From Pseudomonas sp. ADAK13 (GTDB taxonomy: Bacteria; Pseudomonadota; Gammaproteobacteria; Pseudomonadales; Pseudomonadaceae), in NCBI RefSeq assembly GCF_012935715.1, contig NZ_CP052860.1, positions 2,604,001-2,668,000 of the forward strand: a DNA stretch of 64,000 bases, read 5' to 3'. The stretch's first letter is position 1. Each line of letters starts with the position of its first letter. Below are positions 9,718 through 18,316 of this stretch, one piece after another. Made by a program: the position numbers and the translations under genes. The notes under the pieces are model-generated. The model was given only the letters and a program-made list of their open reading frames with translations, had not been told where the DNA came from and ran no database searches.

Positions 9718-10683
9718 ATGGGCAAAACCGTTGCCATCCTGATCTTCCCCGGCGTTCAGTCACTGGACGTGACCGGGCCCCTGGATGTGTTCTGCGAGGC
9801 CAACCGTTTTCTGCCGCCCGGGGAGCATTACCAGCTGGACGTGATTGGCCTGGGCCACGGCAACATGGCGTGCTCCAACGGCTTGTCGTTGCAGGCTCAC
9901 CGGCATTTCAGCGAGGCCCTCGAGCCCTACGATTTGCTGTTGATGGCCGGCGGGCCGCAGTTGCCCTTCGAGGATTTCGGCCCGGCCTTCAATCAATGGC
10001 TGCGTGACGCCAGTGCGCGAGCCAAACGCTTCGGTTCCATCTGCAACGGTGCCTTCCTGCTCGCCCGCGCCGGTTTGCTGGACGGGCGCACCGTCACCAC
10101 TCACTGGGGCGACGCCGCCGGTCTGGCCGGTTTGTGCCCGTCGGCCCAGGTGGAAGCCGACCGTCTCTACGTGCAGGACGGCAACCTCTACACCTCCGCC
10201 GGGGTGACGGCGGGCATCGACCTGTCGCTGTACCTGCTGGCCCAGGATCACGGCCCGGAAGTGGCCCTCAGCGTGGCCAAGCGTCTGGTGGTATTCACCC
10301 AGCGTTCGGGTGGGCAGTCGCAGTTCAGCCCGTTTCTTACGCCCCACGCCGAAGCCACCTCGGCGGTGGCATTGGTGCAGCTGTATGTATTGGCGAACCT
10401 GACGGGGGACCTGACCATCGCCGATCTGGCCAAGGCGGCGAACATGAGCGCGCGCAACTTCTCCCGGGTATTTGCCCGGGAAGCGCAGATCACCCCGGCG
10501 GAGTTCGTCGAGCGGGCGCGGGTGGACGCGGCGCGGGTGATGCTGGAAAGCACCCACGCGCCGCTCAAGACCGTGGCGTATCAATGCGGCTTTCGCGATG
10601 CCCAGCACATGCGCAGTGTGTTCAATCGCCGGCTGGGCGTGACGCCGCAACAATTCCGGCTTAACTTTGCGGCGCCGGTGTGA
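9718..10683 (+). CDS. GlxA-family transcriptional regulator (DJ-1/PfpI plus AraC HTH)
   Basis: The 321-residue regulator has an N-terminal DJ-1/PfpI domain (about residues 1-185) with the nucleophile-elbow-like FGSICNGAF, then a C-terminal AraC/XylS double helix-turn-helix (about 220-315, including IADLAKAANMSARNFSRVF and the YQCGFRD repeat). Members such as GbdR, CdhR and ArgR control amine and amino-acid catabolism, binding a small ligand in the first domain. The ATG at 9718 is taken; an in-frame GTG at 9706 overlaps the AAAAAGG ribosome site and is less likely. It is divergent from the HD-domain gene and its 3' end overlaps the convergent AhpD-like gene by 23 bases. Confidence 0.88.
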   Translation: MGKTVAILIFPGVQSLDVTGPLDVFCEANRFLPPGEHYQLDVIGLGHGNMACSNGLSLQAHRHFSEALEPYDLLLMAGGPQLPFEDFGPAFNQWLRDASARAKRFGSICNGAFLLARAGLLDGRTVTTHWGDAAGLAGLCPSAQVEADRLYVQDGNLYTSAGVTAGIDLSLYLLAQDHGPEVALSVAKRLVVFTQRSGGQSQFSPFLTPHAEATSAVALVQLYVLANLTGDLTIADLAKAANMSARNFSRVFAREAQITPAEFVERARVDAARVMLESTHAPLKTVAYQCGFRDAQHMRSVFNRRLGVTPQQFRLNFAAPV

Positions 10684-11014
10684 GCGTGTCGTAGGCTTCC
10701 AGGGCGCGCAGCGAGTAGATGTACGCCGCGCCGGCATTCAGCGAGATTGCCGTGGCCAGGGTCGCGGCCACTTCTTCGCGGGTGGCGCCGGCCTTGATCG
10801 CCGCGTCGGCATGCACGCCGATGCAACCGTCGCAGCGGGTGGTGATGGCCACGGCGATGGAAATCAGCTCACGGGTCTTGGCATCGAGGACGTTGTTTTC
10901 CTCGGCAGCTTCCCCCAGCGCCATGTAGGCTTTGACCATCTTCGGGTTGCTCTTGCCCAGTGCGCCAAAGGCTTTCTTCACGGTAGGCAGCAAGTCGGAC
11001 CAGTTATTGAACAT
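10661..11014 (-). CDS. Carboxymuconolactone decarboxylase / AhpD-like family protein
   Basis: The 117-residue all-helical protein carries the AhpD-type redox motif C61-D-G-C64 followed by H68 (RCDGCIGVHAD). Such proteins act as alkylhydroperoxidase-like disulfide reductases or as small decarboxylases; with the CxxC motif intact, a peroxidase-type role is more likely. The ATG (complement of 11012-11014) precedes MFNNWSDLLP. It is divergent from an AraC regulator across 100 bases and converges with the GlxA gene, sharing 23 bases at the 3' ends. Confidence 0.85.
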   Translation of the reverse strand: MFNNWSDLLPTVKKAFGALGKSNPKMVKAYMALGEAAEENNVLDAKTRELISIAVAITTRCDGCIGVHADAAIKAGATREEVAATLATAISLNAGAAYIYSLRALEAYDTLTPAPQS

Positions 11015-11114
11015 TGCGTTAACTCCTCAGCGGGTTTGGGTGTGAAACCAGTCTGCGCGGTTCAGGTTTGGCGCTTTTGTTCGATCCACTCACCTTTTTG
11101 ACCGATGCTCGCAA

Positions 11115-12017
11115 ATGAACTCCATCGACACCCTGATCGCCTTGGCCAACCTGCGGGGCAGCCTGGACCTGCGTTGCCAGTTCCAGGGCGCCTGGGCCAT
11201 GGACCACGAGCCCGAGCCGCTGGGCGTGGCGCCGTATCACATTGTGCTGGCGGGCACCTGCCGCGCCGAATTGTCCGGCGGCCAGCAGGTGACACTGGAG
11301 GAAGGCGACATCCTGTTGATGCCCGGCGGCGCGACGCACCTGGTGCGCAGCCAGGGCGCGCGGGTGAAGCCGGTGGCGCAGACCGTGATCGAGGGCGGCC
11401 TGCTGCCGATCCATCGCCTGGGGAGCGATCAGCCGGACGTGGACATGCTCTGCGGCAGCTTTCGCTACAACCGCCAGTCGTTGTTGTTCAGTGCGTTGCC
11501 GGACTACCTGGTGGTGTCCAGCCGGCAGTGGCAGGCCGATGGGCAGTTGGCGGCACTGATCGCCTTGCTGCGCAGCGAGGCGGACGGTCAGCAGTTGGGC
11601 GCGCGGTTTTTTATCGATGCGCTGTCATCGGCGTTGTTCACCCTGATTTTGCGGGCCTGGCTCACGCAGCAAGCGCCGGCGGCGGGCACCTTTGCCTTGC
11701 TGGCCGACAAGCGCCTGGGCAAGGCCTGGCAGGCGATGCTGGCCGAGCCTGGCCATGAGTGGACCATCGACAGCCTGGCCAGCGCCGCGTCGATGTCCCG
11801 GGCGACGTTCATGCGGGCGTTTGTCAAAGTGGCGGGTGTGTCGCCGTGGGTGTTGTTGACGCAGTTGCGCATGGAGTTGGCGTTCAACCTGCTGCATCAA
11901 TCGCGGCTGAGCCTGACGGATATTGCCGCCCAGGCGGGGTATCAATCCCAGGCGGCGTTCAGCAAGAAATTCAAGGAAACCTACGGTGAGGCGCCGGGGC
12001 GCATGCGCGCCCGGTAG
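11115..12017 (+). CDS. AraC-family regulator with cupin-type sensor domain
   Basis: The 300-residue protein has an N-terminal AraC-binding cupin domain (about residues 10-185; blocks LEEGDILLMPGGATH and LCGSFRYNR) and a C-terminal AraC double HTH (about 205-298; MSRATFMRAFVKVAG and DIAAQAGYQSQAAFSKKFKETYGEAPGRMR). The layout fits the AraC_binding_6 group, often divergent from a CMD-family or oxidoreductase target gene. That is the arrangement here, so it probably regulates the AhpD-like gene at 10661-11014 through the shared 100-base spacer. Confidence 0.88.
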   Translation: MNSIDTLIALANLRGSLDLRCQFQGAWAMDHEPEPLGVAPYHIVLAGTCRAELSGGQQVTLEEGDILLMPGGATHLVRSQGARVKPVAQTVIEGGLLPIHRLGSDQPDVDMLCGSFRYNRQSLLFSALPDYLVVSSRQWQADGQLAALIALLRSEADGQQLGARFFIDALSSALFTLILRAWLTQQAPAAGTFALLADKRLGKAWQAMLAEPGHEWTIDSLASAASMSRATFMRAFVKVAGVSPWVLLTQLRMELAFNLLHQSRLSLTDIAAQAGYQSQAAFSKKFKETYGEAPGRMRAR

Positions 12018-12038
12018 ACGCAACAACACAGGTCGAAA

Positions 12039-12126
12039 TGTGGGAGCCGGGCTTGCCCGCGATGGCATCACCTCGGTTTAACTGAGACACCGAGGCGTCT
12101 GTATCGCAGGCAAGCCAGCTCCCACA
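12039..12126. repeat. REPIN
   Basis: Arms TGTGGGAGCCGGGCTTGCCC and the complement of TGTGGGAGCTGGCTTGCCTG. The two arms belong to different REP sub-variants, so the stem has mismatches. It lies between convergent gene ends, just 20 bases before the acylase stop. Confidence 0.9.
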
Positions 12127-12145
12127 CAGTCCGTATTTCAACCAC

Positions 12146-14500
12146 CTACCTGGCCGGCAACAGCTTCAACGTACTGCGAGTATTCGCCGTCACTTCCTCA
12201 TCATTGAAATGCGCCTGCTCATACCCGCCTTCGATGTACGTTTCCGCCTGGTCGGCGTAGTGCTTGTCGAACGGCACGCCACTCTGCCCGACCGGGTTGA
12301 TGGTCAGCGCATGCGCAGCATCGGCGAAGTCGATCAGGCGCCGGGTCGATGGGCCGTAGGTCACTGGCCATGGCGCCGGGCCGATCTGGGCGGATTGGTT
12401 GTTGGGCACTTCATGGGTGCCGGGGGCGGCAAACGGGCCGACGTTGACGATCTTGTCCAACGGCTTCTGCGAGCCCAGCGGATGGCCGTGGGTCAGGGTG
12501 TGGGCCTTGCCCCATTGCCATTGCGCCGGGTCATCGCCGAAGGTCGCCTTGAGGTGTTGCAGGCTGTTGTCCCAGGCGAGCTTGACGGTGTCGGCGCGGT
12601 GGCCGTCCCACCATGGCGAGTCCGGCGACGCGGCCAGGCGCGGCAAGGCGGCGTCCACGACGCGGGTGGTGAGCAATGTCTTGAACATCGCGTCGCCCAG
12701 TTTCGGGCGGAACGCCGCATCGGTAAGGTTGAACAGGAACTGGTTGAACAGCGTGGCACTGGTGGAGTCCAGCGGGTAATCGCCTTTCCAGGTTGCCAAT
12801 TGCTCCACCAGTTTCAACTGCGCCGGGTCCTTGACCACTTCACGCAGCACCGGCAGCAGCGGCGCCAGCAGCCGTGGGCCGTAGGCGGTGGTGGTGCCGA
12901 GCTGCAAGGCCTGGCTGTTGTTCACGTCCCATTTCACGCTGTTGTCGCTCAGTTGGGCGTTCAACTGCTGGCCACGGTCGGCGAGGTTGTAATACCCGGG
13001 GATGGGCATGCCGGTAGGCGACGCCGGCTGGGCGTTGGCGGACACCACATAACCCCGAGTCGGGTTTTCTTCCTGGGGGTTGGCGCTGAACGGGTAGAAC
13101 CCGAGCTTGTCCGCCTGGGCGGTGCTGCCGTCGAGGATAAAGCCCGGGTTGACCCCGGCCGGGCGGATCGGCAATTGCGCCGCCGCCCACCAGCCGATAT
13201 CCCCCTTGGCATTGGCCCACACGATGTTCAAGCCGGGGGCCTGGACCTTGGCGGCTGCGGCCCGGGCCTTGGCCAGCGTGTCGGCACGGTTGAGCTGGTA
13301 GAAGCCTTCGAGGATCGGGTTCTCGGTATCCAGGAACGCCCACCACATGGCGATCGGCGTCTTGCCGGCATTCTCGCCGAGTACGTCATTGATGATCGGG
13401 CCGTGGGGCGAGCTGCGCAGGGTCAAGGTCACCGGGTCCTGGCCCTTGACCGCGATCTGCTGCTCGCTGCTGGTCATGTCCACCCATTTATCGTGGTACC
13501 AGACCTGGTTGGGATTGTCCGGGTTGACCTTCTCGGCGATCAGGTCGAGGTCATCGTTCTGGAACATGGTCAGGCTCCAGCCGAAATCCTTGTTGTGGCC
13601 CAGGAACGCCACCGGCACCAGCGCGTTGTGATACCCGTAAAGCTCGAAGCCAGGTGCCGACAGCTGCGCCTCGTACCACACCGACGGCACCGAGAAGCGG
13701 ATGTGCGGGTCGCCCGCCAGCAATGGCTTGCCACTCTTGGTGCGGCTGCCGCTGATGGCCCAGGCGTTACTGCCTTCGAACTGCGGCAGGCCGTTGTCGG
13801 CTAGGGCCTGCTCGCTCAATTGGGCGATGGCGCCGAGGTCTTTCCAGTCACCGGCGGCCAGGTTCAGCGCGCCCTTGGGCTGCCAGTCGAGGTCGAAGAC
13901 CTTCAGGTAATCGTTGCCCAGTTGATCGCGTACGTACGTCAGCAAGGGTTCGGTGCGAAAGGCGGCGGCAAAGCTGTAGGCCAGGTAGCCGGCGACGCTG
14001 ATGGTGTCTTCGGCGGTAAACGGGCGCTTGGGGATGCCCAGTACGTCGAACTCCATCGGCCTGGCGTAGCTGTCCTGATACTGGTTGACGCCGTCCAGGT
14101 AGGCTTGCAGAGCCTTCCAGGAGGCCGACTCATGGTCCATGTGCTCCACGTAGCTCAGGGCGCGTTCGCGAATGCGCAGGCTGCGGAACAGTTTGTCGGT
14201 CTCCAGCAGCTTGGGGCCCAGCACTTCGGCCAGTTCGCCACGGGACAGGCGCCGCATGATCTCCATCTGGAACAGCCGGTCCTGGGCGTGCACATAGCCG
14301 AGGGCGCGGTACAGGTCGGTCTCGTTCTCGGCGCGGATATGCGGCACGCCACGGTCGTCGTAACGCACGGTGACCGAGCCTTGCAGGTGGGCCAGCTCCA
14401 CCGTGCCCTGGCGGGTCGGCTGCTTGCTGTACACGTACCAGCCGGCACCCACCATAAGGGCGACGAGCAGGATGGCCAGCGCGGTCAGGATGCGTTTCAT
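12146..14500 (-). CDS. hacB: Penicillin-acylase-family Ntn hydrolase, HacB-like acyl-homoserine lactone acylase
   Basis: The 784-residue precursor has an N-terminal membrane anchor or signal (residues 4-24), an alpha-chain region, and the autoprocessing site EG243-S244NAW, where Ser244 would become the N-terminal nucleophile of the beta chain. Further family blocks are AGDPH and LGHNKDFGWSLTMFQNDD. Ntn hydrolases of this group cleave amide bonds of acyl-homoserine lactones or beta-lactams in the periplasm. In P. aeruginosa the gene directly after spuH is PA0305 (HacB), which degrades long-chain AHLs; similar length and position support that name. Substrate is inferred, not shown by the sequence. 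Confidence 0.78.
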   Translation of the reverse strand: MKRILTALAILLVALMVGAGWYVYSKQPTRQGTVELAHLQGSVTVRYDDRGVPHIRAENETDLYRALGYVHAQDRLFQMEIMRRLSRGELAEVLGPKLLETDKLFRSLRIRERALSYVEHMDHESASWKALQAYLDGVNQYQDSYARPMEFDVLGIPKRPFTAEDTISVAGYLAYSFAAAFRTEPLLTYVRDQLGNDYLKVFDLDWQPKGALNLAAGDWKDLGAIAQLSEQALADNGLPQFEGSNAWAISGSRTKSGKPLLAGDPHIRFSVPSVWYEAQLSAPGFELYGYHNALVPVAFLGHNKDFGWSLTMFQNDDLDLIAEKVNPDNPNQVWYHDKWVDMTSSEQQIAVKGQDPVTLTLRSSPHGPIINDVLGENAGKTPIAMWWAFLDTENPILEGFYQLNRADTLAKARAAAAKVQAPGLNIVWANAKGDIGWWAAAQLPIRPAGVNPGFILDGSTAQADKLGFYPFSANPQEENPTRGYVVSANAQPASPTGMPIPGYYNLADRGQQLNAQLSDNSVKWDVNNSQALQLGTTTAYGPRLLAPLLPVLREVVKDPAQLKLVEQLATWKGDYPLDSTSATLFNQFLFNLTDAAFRPKLGDAMFKTLLTTRVVDAALPRLAASPDSPWWDGHRADTVKLAWDNSLQHLKATFGDDPAQWQWGKAHTLTHGHPLGSQKPLDKIVNVGPFAAPGTHEVPNNQSAQIGPAPWPVTYGPSTRRLIDFADAAHALTINPVGQSGVPFDKHYADQAETYIEGGYEQAHFNDEEVTANTRSTLKLLPAR

Positions 14501-14726
14501 GGGGTGTCCCTTATGAGTGATCCGGGCAGTTTAGTGGGTTTGGCGAGCGGTGAGGAAGAAGCTGTTGGCTTCGTGTTCCCTGAACCTCACCTGCATGAAG
14601 TGGGGGTTCTGAAGTTCGACGCGGATGGGCGGGTTATTATGTTTACTCTGTTACATGAAACCAGCGGCGCCGTGATCAACCAGGCCATCCGGGCGCGCCT
14701 TTGCTATCACTTTCGGAATGCAATTT

Positions 14727-15812
14727 ATGACAGATCCCAGCCGTGCACAGGTGCCTTATGCCTGCTGCATGGAAACGCCATCGCTGATCAGCAGCTTTTT
14801 GCGATACCCGCCGGTTGGCTTCAACGCCCAGCTGTCAGCACAGGGACTGCCGTACTTTTTCACCCGGTTTGACCTGCAAACCACCGCCGACGACGAGTTG
14901 CGTGCCCGCCTGCGCGGTTGGCCGGGGTACCGTTTGTGGCAGTCTTGGCTGCAGGTCGACAGCTGCTTTGTCGGCACCACGGTCAGCGAATATTCGCCGT
15001 TCCCGCAGGACGTGCCGCCCCAGGACATGGCGCAATGGCTGCAACAGGCGTTGGCGCCACAACGCGCACTCACCATCGTCAAAGATGTGCCGCTGGATTC
15101 TCCGCTGCTCAGCGTCGAGGACAATCGCTACGCACAGGCGCTGATCGAGGCCTGCACCCAGCGCGGGTTCATCAGTGTCGAGGGCCAGGCGCTGGCCTAT
15201 GTGCCCATCGACTTCACCTCGGTTGACGAGTATCTGTCGCGGTTGTCCCACAGCCGCCGGCGCAATATCCGCCGCAAGTTGCGCAGCCGCGAGGCGTTGC
15301 GCATCGAGATCCTGGGCACTGGCGACGCGCGGTTCAGCGATGAGCAATGGCAGCAGGAACTGTATCGGCTCTACAAGGCAGTGTACGAACAGAGCGAAAT
15401 CCATTTCGATTTGCTCACGCCTGAATTCTTCATCCAGTTGCTGACCGATGCCGACAGCGGTGGGCATGTGTTCTGCTATTGGGATGGGGATGAGCTGGTG
15501 GGCTATAACCTGTGCTACCAGCAAGACGGCAAGTTGCTCGACAAGTACATCGGCCTGAATTACCCGCTGGCGCTGGAGCACAACCTGTACTTCGTCAGCT
15601 GGTTTGTGAACCTGGAGTACGCGCTGGAAAAGGGCCTGGAGTTTTATGTGGCGGGCTGGACCGACCCACAGGTCAAGTCCAGCCTCGGCGCCAGGTTCAC
15701 CTTCACCCGCCATTTGGTCTGGGTGCGCAACCCGCTGTTGCGCAAGGTGTTGAACCGTTTCCGACACCATTTTGAAAGCGACATGCAGTGGCAGCAGGAG
15801 CAAACCGCATGA
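14727..15812 (+). CDS. GNAT/FemAB-like acyltransferase
   Basis: This 361-residue protein resembles the Acetyltransf_6 or peptidoglycan-bridge type of GNAT enzymes. The core has the basic RLSHSRRRNIRRKLR helix (about residues 170-185), FCYWDGDELVGYNLCYQ and YFVSWFVNLEYALEKGLEFYVAGWTD, which form the acyl-CoA or aminoacyl-transfer fold. The start is uncertain: ATG 14718 and ATG 14727 are both in frame, and GGA at 14715-14717 is better spaced for the latter. The stop overlaps the next start (ATGA), so it is coupled to the arginase-fold gene. Substrate unknown. Confidence 0.72.
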   Translation: MTDPSRAQVPYACCMETPSLISSFLRYPPVGFNAQLSAQGLPYFFTRFDLQTTADDELRARLRGWPGYRLWQSWLQVDSCFVGTTVSEYSPFPQDVPPQDMAQWLQQALAPQRALTIVKDVPLDSPLLSVEDNRYAQALIEACTQRGFISVEGQALAYVPIDFTSVDEYLSRLSHSRRRNIRRKLRSREALRIEILGTGDARFSDEQWQQELYRLYKAVYEQSEIHFDLLTPEFFIQLLTDADSGGHVFCYWDGDELVGYNLCYQQDGKLLDKYIGLNYPLALEHNLYFVSWFVNLEYALEKGLEFYVAGWTDPQVKSSLGARFTFTRHLVWVRNPLLRKVLNRFRHHFESDMQWQQEQTA

Positions 15813-16690
15813 GTCAGGCCCGCCCCGCATTGATCCTCGATTTTGATGGCGCCGTGAATAACATTCCCGGCGCCCTTACCCTGCCGCTGCAAGCCTGGCA
15901 GGAGAAGATCCGTTTCGGCTGCCGCTGGGCGCAGTTCAAGGAGCTGGAGCGCGCCCTGCACGCGCAGATGCCCAGCGACTACGGCTGTGTGTTTACCGGC
16001 AGCGGTGACTATCACCACCTCAGCCAGTTGCTGTTGAACCGCCTGCCCACCCAGCAAAAAATCCAGCTGATCATTTGCGACAACCACCCGGACAACATGC
16101 GCTATCCGTTTGGTATCCATTGTGGGTCCTGGGTTTACTGGGCCAGCCGCCTGCCGCAGGTCGAGCATGTTCACGTGCTGGGCATTGGCTCGCCGGACAT
16201 TTCCCTCAAGCACGCCTGGGAGAATCACTGGTCACCGCTGGTGAAACGCAAGCTGACCTACTGGAACACCAACGTCGATACCCGCTGGTTGAACTGGATC
16301 GGCGCAGGCCGCAGCAATCGGGCCTTCAGCAATGCCGACGAGTTGATGAGCGCGTTCCTGGCGCAGCTCGACCGTTCGCTGCCGGTGTATCTCTCCATCG
16401 ATAAAGACGTGCTGAGCCCGGAGGTGGTGAATACCAACTGGGACCAGGGCGAGTTTCTGGAGAAGCATTTGAATGCGCTGATCGATGCATGCCATGGCAG
16501 CATTATTGGCGCCGACATTACCGGCGACGTGTCGGCCTACCACTACCAGAGCAAGTTCAAGCGTTGGCTGAGTGCGTCGGATGGCCAGGAAGAGTTGCCG
16601 GAGAACCAGGTGGTCATCTGGCAACAGCAGCAGAATGAGTTGAATGCGCGCTTGTTGACCCGTATCGATCAGAGCTGGGTCAGCGCTTAA
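15809..16690 (+). CDS. Arginase/ureohydrolase-fold protein of unknown substrate
   Basis: The 293-residue protein is not close to classical arginase or agmatinase, but its metal-ligand pattern is complete: GSGDYHH (D67, H69/H70) for the first histidine motif, D91-N-H93-P-D95 matching DAHxD, and S-I-D198-K-D200 matching the SxDxD motif. IIGADITGD (233-240) resembles the late Glu/Gly block. I infer a dimetal ureohydrolase or deacetylase-like hydrolase. It overlaps the acyltransferase gene by 4 bases and its 3' end overlaps the convergent aminotransferase by 11 bases. The pairing with an acyltransferase suggests action on an acylated or guanidino amine, but no substrate can be named. Confidence 0.68.
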   Translation: MSQARPALILDFDGAVNNIPGALTLPLQAWQEKIRFGCRWAQFKELERALHAQMPSDYGCVFTGSGDYHHLSQLLLNRLPTQQKIQLIICDNHPDNMRYPFGIHCGSWVYWASRLPQVEHVHVLGIGSPDISLKHAWENHWSPLVKRKLTYWNTNVDTRWLNWIGAGRSNRAFSNADELMSAFLAQLDRSLPVYLSIDKDVLSPEVVNTNWDQGEFLEKHLNALIDACHGSIIGADITGDVSAYHYQSKFKRWLSASDGQEELPENQVVIWQQQQNELNARLLTRIDQSWVSA

Positions 16691-17906
16691 GAATCCGCCG
16701 TAGATGGTCCAGCACCTGCTCAAACAGCTCATCGGTCAGCCAGTGGCTGTTGCTGATCGAGAGCGTCTGGGCGGCGAAGCTTTGCGCGCAGGGGATAGCG
16801 GCGCCTGGCTGTAGCAGTGAAGTGAGTGCCGGGTAGCCCGGCAATACGTGGATAAACAGGCGGGTGACGCCCAGGCCTGCCGTCCACAGCTGCGCCATGG
16901 CGGTATCGCGGGTTTGTGCGCTGGGCATCACCACCATCAGGAACGGCCAGGTGCCTTGCTGGCTTGGGCCGTCGGTCAACACCGACACGCCGGGCAAGCA
17001 GTTGAGCTGCGCCACGCGGCGCAAGGCGCGCAGGCGGCCTTGCTGCAAATGCTCGGGCAAACGTGCCAGCGCGGCGGCGCCGACCTTCTGGCGATAGCCG
17101 CCCAGCCGGTGCAACGGAATATCGTTGACGGAAAAATCGTCGCCCACCGCCGCCACTTCATCGCCCCGCGCCAACGCCGCCCGCAGTGGCTTGCCATACA
17201 CGTACTTCAGGCCGCGCGGCTGATACGCCACGGCATAGCCCCACAGTTCGGCGCTGCGTTGCAGCTCCCAGCGCAGGCTGAAGGGCAAGTCCTGGCGGCA
17301 TTGCCGGTGCAACGCCTGGTGTAATTCCGGATTGCGGCTGAACAGTACACCGCCTTCCGCCGTGGTCAGGCCTTTGCCCAGTGCCATGCTGAAAAAGCCG
17401 ATGTCACCTTTTAGCCCGACGCTTTTACCGTCATCCAGCGCACCCATGGCTTGGGCCGCGTCTTCGATCACCGCCACGCCGAACGGCGCGGCAATGCGAT
17501 TGGCGGCATCCACATCCGCCACGCGCCCGGCCAGGTGAGTGACGACGATCGCCAGGGTGTTTTCGTTGCACAACTGCGCCAACTGTTGTTCGTCGAGGTC
17601 GATGCTACCCGGCTTTAAATCGCACGGCACCACGCGCAAAGGCGGGCAGTGATGGGCCGCCAGGGCCACCAGCGGGCAGGTATAGGCCGGCACGATCAGT
17701 TCGGTGCGCCCGGGCATGCGCTGCTGCAGCACGCGCAGCGCCATGATCAGGGCGGCGGTGCCGGAGCAGGGCAGGGCCGGCGGCGGAATATCGAGTTGGT
17801 GGGCCAGGTCGCGGGCCAGGTCACCTGAAGTGCTGAATAGATCCTGCCAGCGCAGGGGAAGCCCCGCCGTCGGCGGGATCTCCCGTTGGCCGGCCACGCG
17901 GGTCAT
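16680..17906 (-). CDS. DegT/DnrJ/EryC1/StrS-family aminotransferase
   Basis: The 408-residue PLP enzyme has the DegT hallmarks PAYTCPLVALA, THLAGRVADVD, IEDAAQ (D149 contacts the PLP nitrogen) and FFSMALGKGLTTAEGG, with K178 as the Schiff-base lysine. Family members aminate keto-sugars (ArnB type) or related substrates; no sugar-nucleotide genes are adjacent. It is the last gene of a minus-strand operon with two small EmrE/EamA-like membrane proteins (overlap of 4 bases at 17903-17906). The protein begins at MTRVAGQREI; the hydrophilic N-terminus up to about residue 20 could be trimmed. Substrate unknown. Confidence 0.82.
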   Translation of the reverse strand: MTRVAGQREIPPTAGLPLRWQDLFSTSGDLARDLAHQLDIPPPALPCSGTAALIMALRVLQQRMPGRTELIVPAYTCPLVALAAHHCPPLRVVPCDLKPGSIDLDEQQLAQLCNENTLAIVVTHLAGRVADVDAANRIAAPFGVAVIEDAAQAMGALDDGKSVGLKGDIGFFSMALGKGLTTAEGGVLFSRNPELHQALHRQCRQDLPFSLRWELQRSAELWGYAVAYQPRGLKYVYGKPLRAALARGDEVAAVGDDFSVNDIPLHRLGGYRQKVGAAALARLPEHLQQGRLRALRRVAQLNCLPGVSVLTDGPSQQGTWPFLMVVMPSAQTRDTAMAQLWTAGLGVTRLFIHVLPGYPALTSLLQPGAAIPCAQSFAAQTLSISNSHWLTDELFEQVLDHLRRILKR

Positions 17907-18316
17907 GACGCCAGCGTCTGCGAGGGTTCGGCCTCGACGGTCTTGCTCTCTTTGTCTTCACTGCGCGCCAGGCACAGGATGCCCGCAATGATCAGCGCGC
18001 CACCGACGATTTTCGGCAGGGTCAACGTGTCGTTGAACAGCCAGACAGAGATCAGCGTCACGCTGATCAGCTCAAGGTGTGAGGCCGCAAACGCCGGGCC
18101 GACTGGCGCGTATTTCAATAACGTCATCCAGGTGAAAAATGCGCCGATGTAGCCCACAAATGCGCCGTAGATCCATGGCGCACCGAACACGCGGATCAAC
18201 CAGGCGGCGTCCATCGTCAGTGGCTCGGCATGAATCGAGGCGAATTTGAAACTGACCTGCGCCAACGTATCGAAAATGATCAGCGACAGAAAACCCAGGA
18301 TATAAAACCGTTTCAT
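17903..18316 (-). CDS. Small EamA/SMR-type membrane transporter subunit
   Basis: The 137-residue protein has four predicted transmembrane helices (about 4-22, 42-66, 75-95, 101-118) and a charged, Ser/Glu-rich C-terminal tail of some 18 residues. The block VGPAFAASHLELISVTLIS resembles the pore helix of small multidrug-resistance/ArnE-ArnF proteins. Its gene overlaps the partner SMR gene by one base and the aminotransferase by four, so the pair probably forms a heterodimer made with the enzyme. Either flipping of a lipid-linked amino sugar (ArnEF-like) or amine export (MdtJI-like) would fit. Confidence 0.75.
   Translation of the reverse strand: MKRFYILGFLSLIIFDTLAQVSFKFASIHAEPLTMDAAWLIRVFGAPWIYGAFVGYIGAFFTWMTLLKYAPVGPAFAASHLELISVTLISVWLFNDTLTLPKIVGGALIIAGILCLARSEDKESKTVEAEPSQTLAS

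Noticed and set aside
8925..10007. Plus-strand open frame of 360 codons across the HD-domain and GlxA genes
   Set aside because: It runs through a REPIN and the antisense of one gene, with no recognisable domain; both strands are explained by supported genes.
12209..14872. Two long plus-strand open frames opposite the acylase gene
   Set aside because: The minus-strand acylase has intact Ntn-hydrolase motifs; the plus frames have skewed composition and no motifs.
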